A stretch of 64,000 nt of DNA from Maribellus sp. YY47 (GCF_023111095.1 NZ_JALGYW010000007.1:124001-188000); one strand, 5' to 3'; counted from the stretch's first letter, positions 7,832-17,704 are shown. The notes: generated from the sequence alone by a model not told the origin. Program-made: numbers and translations.

Positions 7832-10270
7832 CTAATTTTTTATGATTTTTTGATTGATTGTTAATGCTTGATTATCTGTAACACTGGCGAGATAAACTCC
7901 CGCAGCAACGTTTGGCAGCTCAATTTTGATGCGTTGATCATAGTTGGCCAAACGTGTTTCGCGGTAAATGGTTTTACCGCTGAGGTCTCTTACAATCACG
8001 TCGACATCAGCTCCCTGAGTATCGAGACCATCAATGTATATGCTGTTCTGGAACGGATTAGGATACACGTTCACTTCGTTTTCTGCAAGAATTTCATCGG
8101 CATCGGTGGTTATACTTTGAATGGAAAGATTGTCGATTGCCCAACCCCATCCGGTAACCGCTGCGTCAGATGCAAGTCTGAAACGGAAAAGCACTGTATC
8201 TCCGGCTTCAAACGGTGTATTATCAGTTAGATTAATATGTTGACGCAAAAACATGTTTTCAGTTCCGCTGGCTTCAGAAACGGTACTTTTCAGTGAACTG
8301 CTAAAATGAGATTTCCAAAGTTCATCGGCACCCGAATCGTAACCATCGATCAACGGCAACCAGCTCTTACCATTATTTTTACTGCCTTCAATAATTACAA
8401 AATCCCAGAATTTATCTTCTGTATATATCGTTCCTTCTTCACCCGGCTCAACCAATACCACCTCATCAAAACTCATTTCTCCATTTTCTTCAATAATGAC
8501 CGGGTATTTCAACTGGGCGATCAGGTTATACTTTTGATTTTCGAGTGTTGACTCAGGATAAGGGCTTACCGTATGTAAATTGCCTGATGAAAAGCCTGAA
8601 GGTCTGTTGACTTCAAAATCAGAAAATTCGAAATCGTTGTTAGCATTATCAAAGTTGCTTACATAAGCGGTCACCGGCTTTTGGGCTTCAGAAACACCAA
8701 CTGAGAAATAACCTGTAGCCGGCAAGTATCTTTTGTTTTCGCGAGCTGTAGCATCAAGTGCCAACACGCGGTATTGAATGTCGTCGTTTTCTGTTAATCC
8801 GACAGGTAAAACCAATTCGCCGGTATAGGTATCCTGTCCTTCCAAGCCAAGTGCAAAAGGCTCCTGGCTTTCACCGTTTATCGAGTATTCCACCTGAACC
8901 GATTTAATTCCCACATTATCGGTTGCGGTCGCACTCAGGTTAAGTACAGGATTTACATTTGACATTATTCTTGCAGGATTATGTGCCAAAGTAGGTGGAT
9001 AATAGTCGGCTCCAATAGTGAATATATATTTCCGTTCGGGCGCTCTGTCAGGGCTGGTAAAAACCATATCGCCTGTTGTTGTAGCTGAGTAATAATAATA
9101 CATCTTACCTGTTCGGTTATTGATTGGAGCCTCTCCTTCAAATTTTCGGGTAGACTTGTTGTATTTCAGAGGAAGTACATTCGAGGTCGCAAAATTATCG
9201 GTAGAAAAGAAAAACTTAACCGACGAACTGTCAATTTTCAATTCGCTGCTTACCTCAACCGAAACCGGAAGTTTTTCGCAAGTTTCTTCAAAATCCTTAA
9301 TTACTAAACCGTCAATAGTAACAGCTTTCCAGCCCAACTCTGCCAAAACACTCATTGTTTTATCACCGGGATAGTGAATCGCTTCGCCTTTAAAAATGTA
9401 TGGGCTCATCAGCGCATTTGCATCTCCTTTTTCATAGCCGCTTTCCACATAGTGGTAAACACTGGTGGCTCCGCTCCAGCTACTGGGAGCATACACCAGC
9501 TGACGATCGGTCCCGTCATTTCCTTTCAGAGTCAACTGACCGGAAACCAATGCATTCTTGAGAGCAGCAGAAGGAATATCGAAATGCGAAGGATCACACA
9601 ACGACAAACCGTTGTTATACACATACAGGTCGTAAATACTTGGAAGATGAGCATTGTTGCTCAAGGTTCCCAACCCGTTACTTACATCGAAAAAACCGGC
9701 AAATCCGAGACCATGTACAATCTCGTGCAAAGCTACGGTTACAAAATCGTACTGAGAACCCGGGCCATCGCCATCCGTTCCCAAATACCAATCCATGTTA
9801 CTGTTGAATGTACAAACGATGTCAGCTTCGGTTCCATTTAATTCAGAACCGGAAAGTTTCTCGGCCAAAGCGACCGGATAGTACACGTCGGACAAGCGGG
9901 CACCATTGAAGTTTTTGTAAAACGACGACGGTGAGCTTTCAGCCAGTAAGCCGGTACCCATCGATGACCATTTAGCCTGAACCTTGATCGGAATATCCGA
10001 AGAGATCAGGTTCTCGTAAATGGAAAGCACATATAAAAATGCAGGTTTTGCATTTTCCGGAAAGTTCACGAACTCTACCTGAAAATCTGATTTAGACACT
10101 GATCCCGATTTGAGGTTCAACTCAACGGGAGGTGTGAATGATTTTCTAATTTCTTCTGAAGCGATGTTTACCGGAGCGGTTACCGTGGTAATCCTTTCAG
10201 GTTTCTGCTTCTGTGCCCAGACATTGCAAGCGCCAGCAATTGCCAGGACGGTGATTAAAAAGCGTCTCAT
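7832..10270 (-). CDS. T9SS-exported zinc metalloprotease-like protein, paralogue
   Basis: Second member of a tandem pair (812 aa). It has a signal peptide (MRRFLITVLAIAGACNVWAQ), a zincin-like domain with HEIVHGLGF (His182, Glu183, His186), two or three immunoglobulin-like modules, a domain containing MSFDEVVLVEPGEEG, and a T9SS type A sorting domain starting near NVYPNPF. The layout matches the 5104-7566 protein almost segment by segment, indicating local duplication. Likely a surface or secreted protease of unknown substrate. An imperfect hairpin lies in its 5' leader at 10277-10310. Confidence 0.8.
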   Translation of the reverse strand: MRRFLITVLAIAGACNVWAQKQKPERITTVTAPVNIASEEIRKSFTPPVELNLKSGSVSKSDFQVEFVNFPENAKPAFLYVLSIYENLISSDIPIKVQAKWSSMGTGLLAESSPSSFYKNFNGARLSDVYYPVALAEKLSGSELNGTEADIVCTFNSNMDWYLGTDGDGPGSQYDFVTVALHEIVHGLGFAGFFDVSNGLGTLSNNAHLPSIYDLYVYNNGLSLCDPSHFDIPSAALKNALVSGQLTLKGNDGTDRQLVYAPSSWSGATSVYHYVESGYEKGDANALMSPYIFKGEAIHYPGDKTMSVLAELGWKAVTIDGLVIKDFEETCEKLPVSVEVSSELKIDSSSVKFFFSTDNFATSNVLPLKYNKSTRKFEGEAPINNRTGKMYYYYSATTTGDMVFTSPDRAPERKYIFTIGADYYPPTLAHNPARIMSNVNPVLNLSATATDNVGIKSVQVEYSINGESQEPFALGLEGQDTYTGELVLPVGLTENDDIQYRVLALDATARENKRYLPATGYFSVGVSEAQKPVTAYVSNFDNANNDFEFSDFEVNRPSGFSSGNLHTVSPYPESTLENQKYNLIAQLKYPVIIEENGEMSFDEVVLVEPGEEGTIYTEDKFWDFVIIEGSKNNGKSWLPLIDGYDSGADELWKSHFSSSLKSTVSEASGTENMFLRQHINLTDNTPFEAGDTVLFRFRLASDAAVTGWGWAIDNLSIQSITTDADEILAENEVNVYPNPFQNSIYIDGLDTQGADVDVIVRDLSGKTIYRETRLANYDQRIKIELPNVAAGVYLASVTDNQALTINQKIIKN

Positions 10271-10893
10271 TACAACTTAAATTAGGTTAATACTCAAGCC
10301 TAATTAAGTTTCGATAAAGCATGCTTACAGTTAGCCCTCAAACTGAGCGATACGAGCATACACGAACTGACCTGAATTACCGGGTTTGTATTGTAATTCA
10401 GTGGGTTTGTAAATTCGAATTTGCATCACGCACAATTCTACTTCCAACTAAAGCGAAGAACAAAAAGTTTCAAACGTTGAAACATTTTGAGTGGAACAAC
10501 CTGGATTAACAGCTAAGCTTCATCTTGACTCAATCAGGGTCTGTATCGCACTCACAAATTTCAATCGTCCTCGGTTGAAACGATAATTCTTGCCAAGTTA
10601 AAAAACACAATTCGGGCAATGAAACTGCTTATCCGGTTCACGCGCAAAGATTAAAAAAAAGGAACCGGTGGGTTTGTAAAACAGCAACACGCCAAAACAT
10701 GTCTGTTAACTCTTGAAAGCGAAAATAAAAGCTCTTGATTTAAAATTGATGATTGTCTGAAAATCAAAAGCGTCAGCCAAAGAACGGTTTTACATTTATG
10801 GGTTTGTGGAGGTAAATGTAGGGATTATTTTGATTAATGCAAATTTTTTTTCATAAGTTTAGCAAAACAACGAAAATAGCATAAACAGATTTT
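10271..10893. other. Intergenic region, 623 bp, no gene seen
   Basis: Lies between the divergent T9SS protease and GH32 genes. It contains an imperfect inverted repeat (ACTTAAATTAGG at 10276-10287 with CCTAATTAAGT at 10300-10310) in the protease leader, a hairpin GTTTCAA-ACG-TTGAAAC at 10467-10483, and three copies of GGGTTTGTA (10382, 10403, 10670) plus GGGTTTGTG at 10800. TAAGTTTA near 10854 may be the GH32 promoter -7 box. The 62-codon frame inside looks fortuitous. Confidence 0.5.
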
Positions 10894-12348
10894 ATGAACT
10901 TTTTATCAACAGCCTTACTCTCTATCACTGTGCTTTTTAGTGTTCCGGACAAGAAAAACAACAAAGAACCCTACAGAGAAGACTATCGCCCACAATACCA
11001 TTTTACGCCGGAAAAAAACTGGATGAACGATCCGAATGGCCTGGTTTATTACGACGGCGAATACCACCTTTTTTACCAACACAATCCCAAGGGCAACGAA
11101 TGGGGATACATGCATTGGGGACACGCTATCAGTACCGATTTGATGCATTGGGAAAACTATCCGATAGCTTTATATCCCGACGACAATTCAGAAGACAAAG
11201 TAAACTGCACAGCCTATTCAGGATCAGCCATTGTGGATGAAAAGAATCTCCTTGGAAAACAAAAAGGTGACACAAAAACACTCGTTGCATTTTACACCAG
11301 CCAAAACTGCGGACAGCGCATGGCCTACAGTACCGACAAAGGCCGCAACTGGAAAAAATATGAAAACAACCCGATAATTCCGTTGGACGAAAAAGACGAT
11401 GCCCGCGATCCGAAAGTAATCTGGCACGAACCTACCCAAAAATGGGTGATGGTGCTTTACCGAAAATCGAATGACAGCGATAATTCAAAAGGCGTTTCCT
11501 TTTACACTTCTGACAACCTAACCGACTGGGAATGGAAAAGCCACATTCATGGATTTTTTGAGTGCCCCGACCTGGTAAAATTCAAAGTTGAAAACCGACC
11601 GGAAGAAACCGTCTGGGCTCTTTTCGACGGAGACGGAACTTACCTTTTTGGAAATTTCGACGGAGCAGAATTTACGCCTATTTCAGGTAAAATGAAAAGC
11701 GACTGGGGTAAAAACTTTTACGCCACACAAACCTGGAGTAACATACCAGCTTCCGACGGCCGAACGATACAAATAGCCTGGATGAGAGGAGGAGAATATC
11801 CGGAAATGCCGTTTAACGGGCAAATGACTTTTCCCAGCGAATTGAGCGTTCGTCACTTCCCTTCGGGCTACAAGTTAATCCGGAAACCAATTGCTGAAAT
11901 CACATCCATTCAAAAGAACATTCTGGATATAGAAGACAAAAATGTAATCCCCGGAATAAATGACAACAAAGTGAAAAAAGCATCGGGTGACTGCCTGCGC
12001 ATCGTAGGCGAATTTGACCTTAAAACATCAGATAATTTCGGATTCCTGGTTCGGAACAGCACTAAAAAGCCCGGAACGGAAATTCTATATAATGTAAAAC
12101 GAGGTACACTTTCGGTAATGGGAGTTACAGTTCCGCTGCTTCCGATCGGCACCAAGATTAAGCTTGATATTTTACTCGACCGTACTTCGATCGAAGTTTA
12201 TGCCAACGATGGACAGACCGTAGTTTCAAATTGCTTTACTGCCGATCCAAAATCAAACGGCCTGGTATTGTTTTCGAACGGAGGAGAGTTGGGCATTGAC
12301 AAACTGGATGTGTACGAGATCAAGTCAGTTTGGGAGAAGAAGGACTAA
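10894..12348 (+). CDS. Glycoside hydrolase family 32 (levanase/inulinase-type)
   Basis: Hydrolyses beta-fructans or sucrose by a retaining mechanism. The N-terminal five-bladed propeller has all three catalytic signatures: WMNDPNG with the nucleophile Asp46, RDP (Asp172, transition-state stabiliser) and ECPD (Glu223, acid/base). A C-terminal beta-sandwich includes IEVYANDGQTV. Length 484 aa fits an exo-acting GH32. The first 16 residues are hydrophobic (FLSTALLSITVLFSV), so export is likely, although the cleavage site is unclear. No SusC/SusD pair or fructokinase lies beside it, so it is not part of a visible fructan utilisation locus. Confidence 0.93.
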   Translation: MNFLSTALLSITVLFSVPDKKNNKEPYREDYRPQYHFTPEKNWMNDPNGLVYYDGEYHLFYQHNPKGNEWGYMHWGHAISTDLMHWENYPIALYPDDNSEDKVNCTAYSGSAIVDEKNLLGKQKGDTKTLVAFYTSQNCGQRMAYSTDKGRNWKKYENNPIIPLDEKDDARDPKVIWHEPTQKWVMVLYRKSNDSDNSKGVSFYTSDNLTDWEWKSHIHGFFECPDLVKFKVENRPEETVWALFDGDGTYLFGNFDGAEFTPISGKMKSDWGKNFYATQTWSNIPASDGRTIQIAWMRGGEYPEMPFNGQMTFPSELSVRHFPSGYKLIRKPIAEITSIQKNILDIEDKNVIPGINDNKVKKASGDCLRIVGEFDLKTSDNFGFLVRNSTKKPGTEILYNVKRGTLSVMGVTVPLLPIGTKIKLDILLDRTSIEVYANDGQTVVSNCFTADPKSNGLVLFSNGGELGIDKLDVYEIKSVWEKKD

Positions 12349-12396
12349 CTGAAACCAAATCAAGAACTATAATAAATAAGGAGAAATAAAATTCCG

Positions 12397-12879
12397 ATGA
12401 AAACGATTCTCATAGCCTTGACCTTTATCTTCAGTGTGGCATTACTAAATGCCCAGGAAGTCAAAATATACAATCCCGAAGCCAACGCAAAAGAAGACAT
12501 ACAGGAAGCGGTGAAAGAAGCAGCAGAATCGGGGAAGCATGTTTTTCTTCAGATTGGGGGAAACTGGTGTCCCTGGTGTGTTAAATTCCACCGATTTATT
12601 GAAGAAGACGCAGAAATCAATGCCTTTGTGCAGCAAAACTTTGTGGTGGTAAAAGTTAACTATGATCCCAAGAATAAAAACAAAGAAGTGCTTGCGGAAC
12701 TGGGATACCCGCAACGTTTCGGTTTCCCGGTTTTTGTTATTTTGAATGGAGAGGGAAAGCGCATCCACACTCAAAATTCAGCCTTCCTGGAAAAAGATAA
12801 GGATTACGACCGTGACAAAGTTTTACGCTTTTATCAAAACTGGTCGCCTGCTGCGCTTGACCCAGCAAATTACAAATAA
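12397..12879 (+). CDS. Periplasmic thioredoxin-family protein
   Basis: A 160-aa protein with signal peptide (MKTILIALTFIFSVALLNAQ) and a thioredoxin fold of the Thioredoxin_7 type. The redox motif is CPWC at residues 58-61 in the context GGNWCPWCVKFH. It probably reduces or isomerises disulfides in the envelope. It starts 48 nt after the GH32 gene on the same strand and is closed by a strong hairpin at 12901, so the two may share a transcript, although their functions are not obviously linked. Confidence 0.88.
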   Translation: MKTILIALTFIFSVALLNAQEVKIYNPEANAKEDIQEAVKEAAESGKHVFLQIGGNWCPWCVKFHRFIEEDAEINAFVQQNFVVVKVNYDPKNKNKEVLAELGYPQRFGFPVFVILNGEGKRIHTQNSAFLEKDKDYDRDKVLRFYQNWSPAALDPANYK

Positions 12880-12900
12880 GAAAATCTATATTTCAAAATA

Positions 12901-12941
12901 AAGAAGAAGCTCCGGGAATAATACCGGGAGCTTCTTCTTTA
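12901..12941. terminator. Bidirectional intrinsic terminator
   Basis: Long stem of AAGAAGAAGCTCC paired with GGGAGCTTCTTCTT, with one bulged base and a short AT loop. It separates the thioredoxin gene from convergent pepE. Confidence 0.85.
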
Positions 12942-12948
12942 TACGCCT

Positions 12949-13659
12949 TTACCTGTTCATCAAAAAACTAAAGTCATCTCCGGCCTTCAGTTCAAGCGGC
13001 TCCTGCCCTTTTTTGAAAATCCGGCACGACTGTTCACCGATCAACTCCAACTTATCGTTCTCGAGTTTAAACATGGTCCCTTCGCGTAACCCGGCAACAT
13101 AGCATCTCGGATTCACCTCAATAAACTCCTGAATGCGTTGCTCGCGTGTTTCTCCGCCATGCCCTTCGGGATTGGCATCCAAATAATGGGGATTGATTTG
13201 AAAAGGAACCAAACCGGTACATTCAAATCCTAACGGATCAATAATTGGCATATCATTCGTCGTCCTCAGTGTTGGGCAAGCCACATTCGATCCGGCGCTC
13301 CAGCCAATGTAGGGAGTATCATTAAACGCCTTCTCCCGAATAGGATTCAATAATTTCCTATCTCTAAGCATACGCACCAGCTGCCAGGTATTTCCACCTC
13401 CAACAACAATTGCCTGTGCTTGCTGAATGGCTTTCACCGGGTTTTCAAAAGTATGAATGCCAACAATGTGATGCCCGAGCTCGGCAAACCGCGCTTCTAC
13501 CTTCTCGCAGTATTCATCGAACGAAAAAGTAACCGCAGCATATGGAATAAAAACTGCCGTAACAGGCTTATCGCCTAAAAATTTTTTGATTTCGTTTTTG
13601 GGATAATCCAGGTACGCTTCACCCGGCATTGTTGAATTGCTAATCAGTAGTAGTTTCAT
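12949..13659 (-). CDS. pepE: Dipeptidase E (alpha-aspartyl dipeptidase), peptidase S51
   Basis: Cytoplasmic serine dipeptidase that splits Asp-X dipeptides. The 236-aa length fits PepE. The nucleophile serine is in GWSAGSN near residue 121, within the class-I glutamine-amidotransferase-like fold, and is preceded by the glycine loop VVGGGNTWQL. No signal peptide. Monocistronic by position, with its 3' end at a bidirectional terminator. Nothing unusual. Confidence 0.92.
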   Translation of the reverse strand: MKLLLISNSTMPGEAYLDYPKNEIKKFLGDKPVTAVFIPYAAVTFSFDEYCEKVEARFAELGHHIVGIHTFENPVKAIQQAQAIVVGGGNTWQLVRMLRDRKLLNPIREKAFNDTPYIGWSAGSNVACPTLRTTNDMPIIDPLGFECTGLVPFQINPHYLDANPEGHGGETREQRIQEFIEVNPRCYVAGLREGTMFKLENDKLELIGEQSCRIFKKGQEPLELKAGDDFSFLMNR

Positions 13660-13891
13660 TGTTTTCTATCTCAAAGTTGATTGATTCAATACAAATAAAG
13701 AAAAATTCGATATATAACTGACGGTCAGTCATACGCAAATTTGTCGTTCTCTATTAACGCACAATAACCGTAAAAAACGGAATTCGGGCAATGATAATTG
13801 TTTGGTTTCATCAAGAACTTACAAAGTGGATTTTCACTTCTTATAAATTCTTAAAAAATATGAATCGCGGGGGCTATTTCTTATTTCTTTC

Positions 13892-13899
13892 TAAATTTG
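13892..13899 (+). promoter_or_regulatory. Promoter -7 box, M23 peptidase gene
   Basis: TAAATTTG matches TAnnTTTG and ends 19 nt before the GTG start at 13919. This supports that start over later ATGs. Confidence 0.5.
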
Positions 13900-13918
13900 T
13901 AAGCTTAAATAAATCAGG

Positions 13919-14770
13919 GTGGAAGAAAAAAAGAAATTTTATTCGAAACTAAAAAACCAGTACCGGTTAATTATATACAACGATACGACATTCCAATCGG
14001 TTTGGAGCATGAAACTTTCTCGTTTGAAAGTTTTTACTGCCACCAGCGTGTTGTCGTCAATAATTGTTGTTTTGGTCATTCTGTTGATTGCGACAACCGG
14101 ATTGCGTGAGTACATTCCGGGCTATCCGAAAGCAGAATACCGGCAGATGCTGATTCACAGTGCGCTAAAAGTGGACTCGCTGGAAATGGAGTTGGCCAAA
14201 CGCGACCGTTTTTTCAAAGGGATTCAAACCATTATGTCGGGCGATATACCCGAAGATGATCACATTGTGGAAGCAGAACGCCCTTCATCTGAAGTTGATT
14301 TTCAACAATACAACCACGACTCCATATTTCAGGATGAACTGCTGGCCGAACAGCTCAGCCTTTCGTTGCAGCCGGAAACAGGAAACAAAACCGATTTAAG
14401 TCGCATGCACTTTTTTGTTCCGGTAAAAGGAGTGATAACCGAGCGTTTTAACTCTTCAGCCGATCATTTTGGGATCGATCTAGTGAGCGAAGCCAACGCG
14501 CGAATTTCTGCTGTATTGAGCGGTACTGTTATTTTTTCGGGATGGACACTCAAAACAGGTTATTCCGTTTACATTCAACACGACGGAGACCTGGTTTCGG
14601 TCTACAAACACAATTCGGAACTGCTAAAGAAAGAGGGTGACCACGTAAGTGCGGGCGAAGCCATTGCAATTATCGGAAACACCGGGGAACTTTCTACCGG
14701 GCCTCACCTGCATTTCGAACTCTGGCACGACGGAAACGCGCTGAATCCGGAACAATACATTGATTTCTAG
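13919..14770 (+). CDS. M23 family peptidoglycan endopeptidase, membrane anchored
   Basis: A 283-aa protein with a short basic cytoplasmic N-terminus, one membrane helix (about residues 40-60), a linker and a C-terminal LytM/M23 domain. Zinc ligands are visible in HFGID (His183, Asp187) and HLHFE (His263, His265). It is likely to cut peptide cross-links in the cell wall or activate amidases. It uses a GTG start, supported by a promoter box 19 nt upstream. Downstream dxr starts 133 nt later, and the order M23, dxr, rseP is common in Bacteroidota genomes. Confidence 0.88.
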   Translation: MEEKKKFYSKLKNQYRLIIYNDTTFQSVWSMKLSRLKVFTATSVLSSIIVVLVILLIATTGLREYIPGYPKAEYRQMLIHSALKVDSLEMELAKRDRFFKGIQTIMSGDIPEDDHIVEAERPSSEVDFQQYNHDSIFQDELLAEQLSLSLQPETGNKTDLSRMHFFVPVKGVITERFNSSADHFGIDLVSEANARISAVLSGTVIFSGWTLKTGYSVYIQHDGDLVSVYKHNSELLKKEGDHVSAGEAIAIIGNTGELSTGPHLHFELWHDGNALNPEQYIDF

Positions 14771-14903
14771 AAGCATTCACAATGACACATCCATATCACA
14801 GAATCACAATTTGCAGCAAGCGCATTGAAAAGAGAGACAATGGGCTGAATAACATAATGGAGTTACCGGCAAGCATGCATGCTGAAAACGTATTTTTGAA
14901 CAG

Positions 14904-16064
14904 ATGAAAAAAAGAGTTGCCATTCTTGGTTCTACCGGCTCCATTGGAACCCAATCGCTGGAAGTAATCGCACAAAATCCCGATCTTTTTGAAGTTGAAA
15001 TTTTAACGGCCAACAACAACGTTGATCTCCTGATTCAACAGGCCAAAACATTTCAGCCCAATGTGGTGGTAATTGCCAACAAAGAGAAATACAAACAGGT
15101 ATCGGAAGCACTGAAATCGGAAGACATAAAAGTTTATGCTGGGAATGAAGCACTTGCCCAGGTGGTCGAAATGGAAACCATCGACCTGGTGCTAACCGCG
15201 ATGGTTGGCTATTCCGGACTACTCCCAACTTTAAACGCAGTAAAAGCAGGAAAACACATTGCGCTGGCGAACAAGGAAACTCTGGTGGTTGCCGGTGAAA
15301 TTATCACCAAAGCTGCCTTGGAAAAAGGAGTCGATCTTCTTCCCGTTGATTCGGAACATTCGGCTATTTTTCAATGTTTGGTGGGCGAGTTCATGAACCC
15401 TGTTGAGAAAATCTACCTTACGTGCTCAGGAGGTCCATTCCGCGGCAGATCACTAAAAGAGCTTGAAAACGTAACCGTAGACGATGCGTTGGCGCACCCC
15501 AACTGGGACATGGGGGCAAAAATCACCATCGATTCTGCCACCCTTATGAACAAGGGATTTGAAGTAATTGAGGCCCGTTGGTTGTTTGGCCTCCCTTCAT
15601 CCAAAATTGATGTGATCGTTCACCCGCAATCCATAATTCATTCGCTTGTTCAGTTCGAGGACGGCTCCATGAAAGCGCAGATGGGACTACCCGACATGAA
15701 ACTGCCGATACAATATGCGTTGGGATTTCCGAACCGGATAAAAAACAATTTCCCGCGCTTTAGCTTCCTTGATTACCCGAACCTCAGCTTTGAACAGCCT
15801 AATACAAAAATTTTTCGTAACCTTGCACTTGCTTTCGAAGCGTTGGATAAAGGAGGGAATATGCCCTGCATCCTGAACGCTGCCAACGAAGTAGTGGTAG
15901 AAGCGTTTCTGAAACGAAAAATCGGTTTTCTGCAAATACCGGAAATCATTGAAGCGGCTATGAATAAAGTGGCTTTTATTGAAAAGCCGGAGTTGGAGGA
16001 TTTAATTGAAACCAACAACGAAACAAGAACAGTAACCGAGTTGTTAACAGGAAACGGAAATTAA
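14904..16064 (+). CDS. dxr: 1-deoxy-D-xylulose 5-phosphate reductoisomerase
   Basis: Second step of the non-mevalonate isoprenoid pathway: NADPH-dependent conversion of DXP to 2-C-methyl-D-erythritol 4-phosphate. The 386-aa protein starts with the NADPH-binding motif GSTGSIG and contains the metal and substrate region PVDSEHSAIFQ and the flexible-loop segment HPNWDMGAKITIDSATLMNK in one uninterrupted frame. Cytosolic, full length. rseP starts 9 nt downstream, so the two are co-transcribed. Confidence 0.97.
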   Translation: MKKRVAILGSTGSIGTQSLEVIAQNPDLFEVEILTANNNVDLLIQQAKTFQPNVVVIANKEKYKQVSEALKSEDIKVYAGNEALAQVVEMETIDLVLTAMVGYSGLLPTLNAVKAGKHIALANKETLVVAGEIITKAALEKGVDLLPVDSEHSAIFQCLVGEFMNPVEKIYLTCSGGPFRGRSLKELENVTVDDALAHPNWDMGAKITIDSATLMNKGFEVIEARWLFGLPSSKIDVIVHPQSIIHSLVQFEDGSMKAQMGLPDMKLPIQYALGFPNRIKNNFPRFSFLDYPNLSFEQPNTKIFRNLALAFEALDKGGNMPCILNAANEVVVEAFLKRKIGFLQIPEIIEAAMNKVAFIEKPELEDLIETNNETRTVTELLTGNGN

Positions 16065-16073
16065 AAAACTTGA

Positions 16074-17411
16074 ATGGAATCGATATTAATTAAAACAGTA
16101 CAGCTTCTCTTAAGCCTATCAATTTTGGTGGTTCTGCACGAGGCAGGACACTTTATGTTTGCACGTTTATTCAAAACACGCGTCGAAAAATTTTACCTGT
16201 TTTTTGATCCGTGGTTTTCACTTTTCAAAGTAAAAAAAGGAGAAACCGAATATGGAGTTGGCTGGTTGCCCCTGGGTGGCTATGTTAAAATCTCGGGGAT
16301 GATTGACGAGTCGATGGACAAAGAAGCCATGAAACTTCCCCCGCAACCCTGGGAATTCAGATCCAAGCCGGCATGGCAACGTCTGTTGATTATGTTGGGA
16401 GGTGTTTTGATGAACTTCATTTTTGCGTTCATCATCTACATCGGAGTGCTTTATGCATGGGGAGAAGAATACCTTCCGACCAAAAATGTAAAATACGGAA
16501 TCGTTGTTAACGAAGTAGGCGAACAGATCGGATTCAAAACCGGCGATAAAATCCTGTCGGTTGACAACCAATACATCGAACAGTTTCAAAAAATTGTCCC
16601 CACCATTGTTTTAGACGAAGCCAAAACCGTTCAGGTTGAACGCGACGGGCAAAAGATCGACATCGAAATTTCGAGCGAAGACCTGGCGCTGATGTTAAGA
16701 AGCAAGGGTATCCTGGACGAGCGTCTCCCGTACGACATTAAAATCGGGAAGCTGGCCAAAGATTATCCGGCAGCACAGGCAGGCTTGCTTGTCAACGACC
16801 AGTTGGGTAGTATTGACGGAAATTCGTTTGAATATTACGACCAGTTTACAAATTACCTCGACTCAAAGAAAAATTCGGAGATCGCGATTGAAATCACCCG
16901 CGACGGTCAGAAACTGACCAAAACGGTAAAAGTAAATGAAGAAGGCAAACTGGGTTTCAATCCTGCCCTTGTCAATCCCGATATTTTTGAATGGAAAACA
17001 CTGAAATACGGCTTTTTAGAATCAATCCCTGCAGGAGTTGACCGCGGTGTTCAAACCACCATCAACTACCTGAAACAATTTAAACTCATCTTTAATAAAG
17101 ATACCAAAGGTTACGAGTCGCTGGGAGGTTTTGCTACCATCGGGAATATCTTCGCTCCTACCTGGAATTGGGCACATTTCTGGGACATGACAGCGTTTAT
17201 CTCGATCATTCTGGCGATTATGAACCTACTTCCCATTCCTGCTCTCGACGGCGGCCACGTCATGTTTCTGCTCGGCGAGATCATCACCGGAAGAAAGCCG
17301 GGTGAGAAATTTCTTGAGTATGCACAGATCACCGGAATGATCTTATTACTGGCACTTGTACTTTATGCCAATGCCAACGATATAATTAAGATGATTAACG
17401 GAACATTTTAG
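16074..17411 (+). CDS. rseP: RIP zinc metalloprotease RseP (site-2 protease)
   Basis: Intramembrane protease that cleaves anti-sigma factors or signal peptide remnants. The 445-aa protein has HEAGH in the first membrane helix (His22, Glu23, His26), two PDZ-like domains in the centre, and LDGGH near residue 391 supplying the third zinc ligand in a late helix, followed by a final hydrophobic segment. It is linked to dxr by a 9-bp gap. Full length; all catalytic residues are present. Confidence 0.95.
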   Translation: MESILIKTVQLLLSLSILVVLHEAGHFMFARLFKTRVEKFYLFFDPWFSLFKVKKGETEYGVGWLPLGGYVKISGMIDESMDKEAMKLPPQPWEFRSKPAWQRLLIMLGGVLMNFIFAFIIYIGVLYAWGEEYLPTKNVKYGIVVNEVGEQIGFKTGDKILSVDNQYIEQFQKIVPTIVLDEAKTVQVERDGQKIDIEISSEDLALMLRSKGILDERLPYDIKIGKLAKDYPAAQAGLLVNDQLGSIDGNSFEYYDQFTNYLDSKKNSEIAIEITRDGQKLTKTVKVNEEGKLGFNPALVNPDIFEWKTLKYGFLESIPAGVDRGVQTTINYLKQFKLIFNKDTKGYESLGGFATIGNIFAPTWNWAHFWDMTAFISIILAIMNLLPIPALDGGHVMFLLGEIITGRKPGEKFLEYAQITGMILLLALVLYANANDIIKMINGTF

Positions 17412-17422
17412 CAAAATATTTC

Positions 17423-17430
17423 TATTTTTG
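17423..17430 (+). promoter_or_regulatory. Promoter -7 box, tatA
   Basis: TATTTTTG fits TAnnTTTG and lies 23 nt before the tatA ATG, so tatA can be transcribed apart from rseP. Confidence 0.45.
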
Positions 17431-17453
17431 TCACGAACCAATTAAAAAGTATC

Positions 17454-17651
17454 ATGAATCTATTTGTATTAGCAGGGTTTATTGGGCCACAGGAGATCAT
17501 TATCATCCTGATCATTGTATTACTTCTGTTTGGTGGTCGTAAGATTCCGGAATTGATGAAAGGTCTTGGTAAAGGAATGAAGGAATTCAAGAAAGCCACC
17601 AAGGAAGAAGATGATGACGAAGCTTCGGAATCAGGAAAAATTGAAAAGTAA
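17454..17651 (+). CDS. tatA: Twin-arginine translocase subunit TatA/TatE-like
   Basis: A 65-aa protein with a short periplasmic N-terminus, a single membrane helix ([20 protein letters not shown]), the FGGRKIPEL hinge, an amphipathic helix rich in Lys and Gly, and an acidic C-terminal tail. This is the standard TatA design, which polymerises to let folded proteins with RR signal peptides cross the inner membrane. Several proteins in the window carry such signals (25340, 27112 and 54814 genes). tatC is not in the window. Confidence 0.92.
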   Translation: MNLFVLAGFIGPQEIIIILIIVLLLFGGRKIPELMKGLGKGMKEFKKATKEEDDDEASESGKIEK

Positions 17652-17673
17652 TCAATATCCAATAAGATAATTG

Positions 17674-17704
17674 AATCCCGTTCGAACAGAGCGGGATTTT
17701 TTTG
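17674..17704 (+). terminator. Intrinsic terminator after tatA
   Basis: AATCCCG / CGGGATT stem with an 11-nt loop followed by TTTTTTTG. Confidence 0.85.

Noticed and set aside
10321-10509. 62-codon frame in the spacer before GH32
   Set aside because: No promoter, family resemblance or sensible composition; spans repeated GGGTTTGTA motifs.
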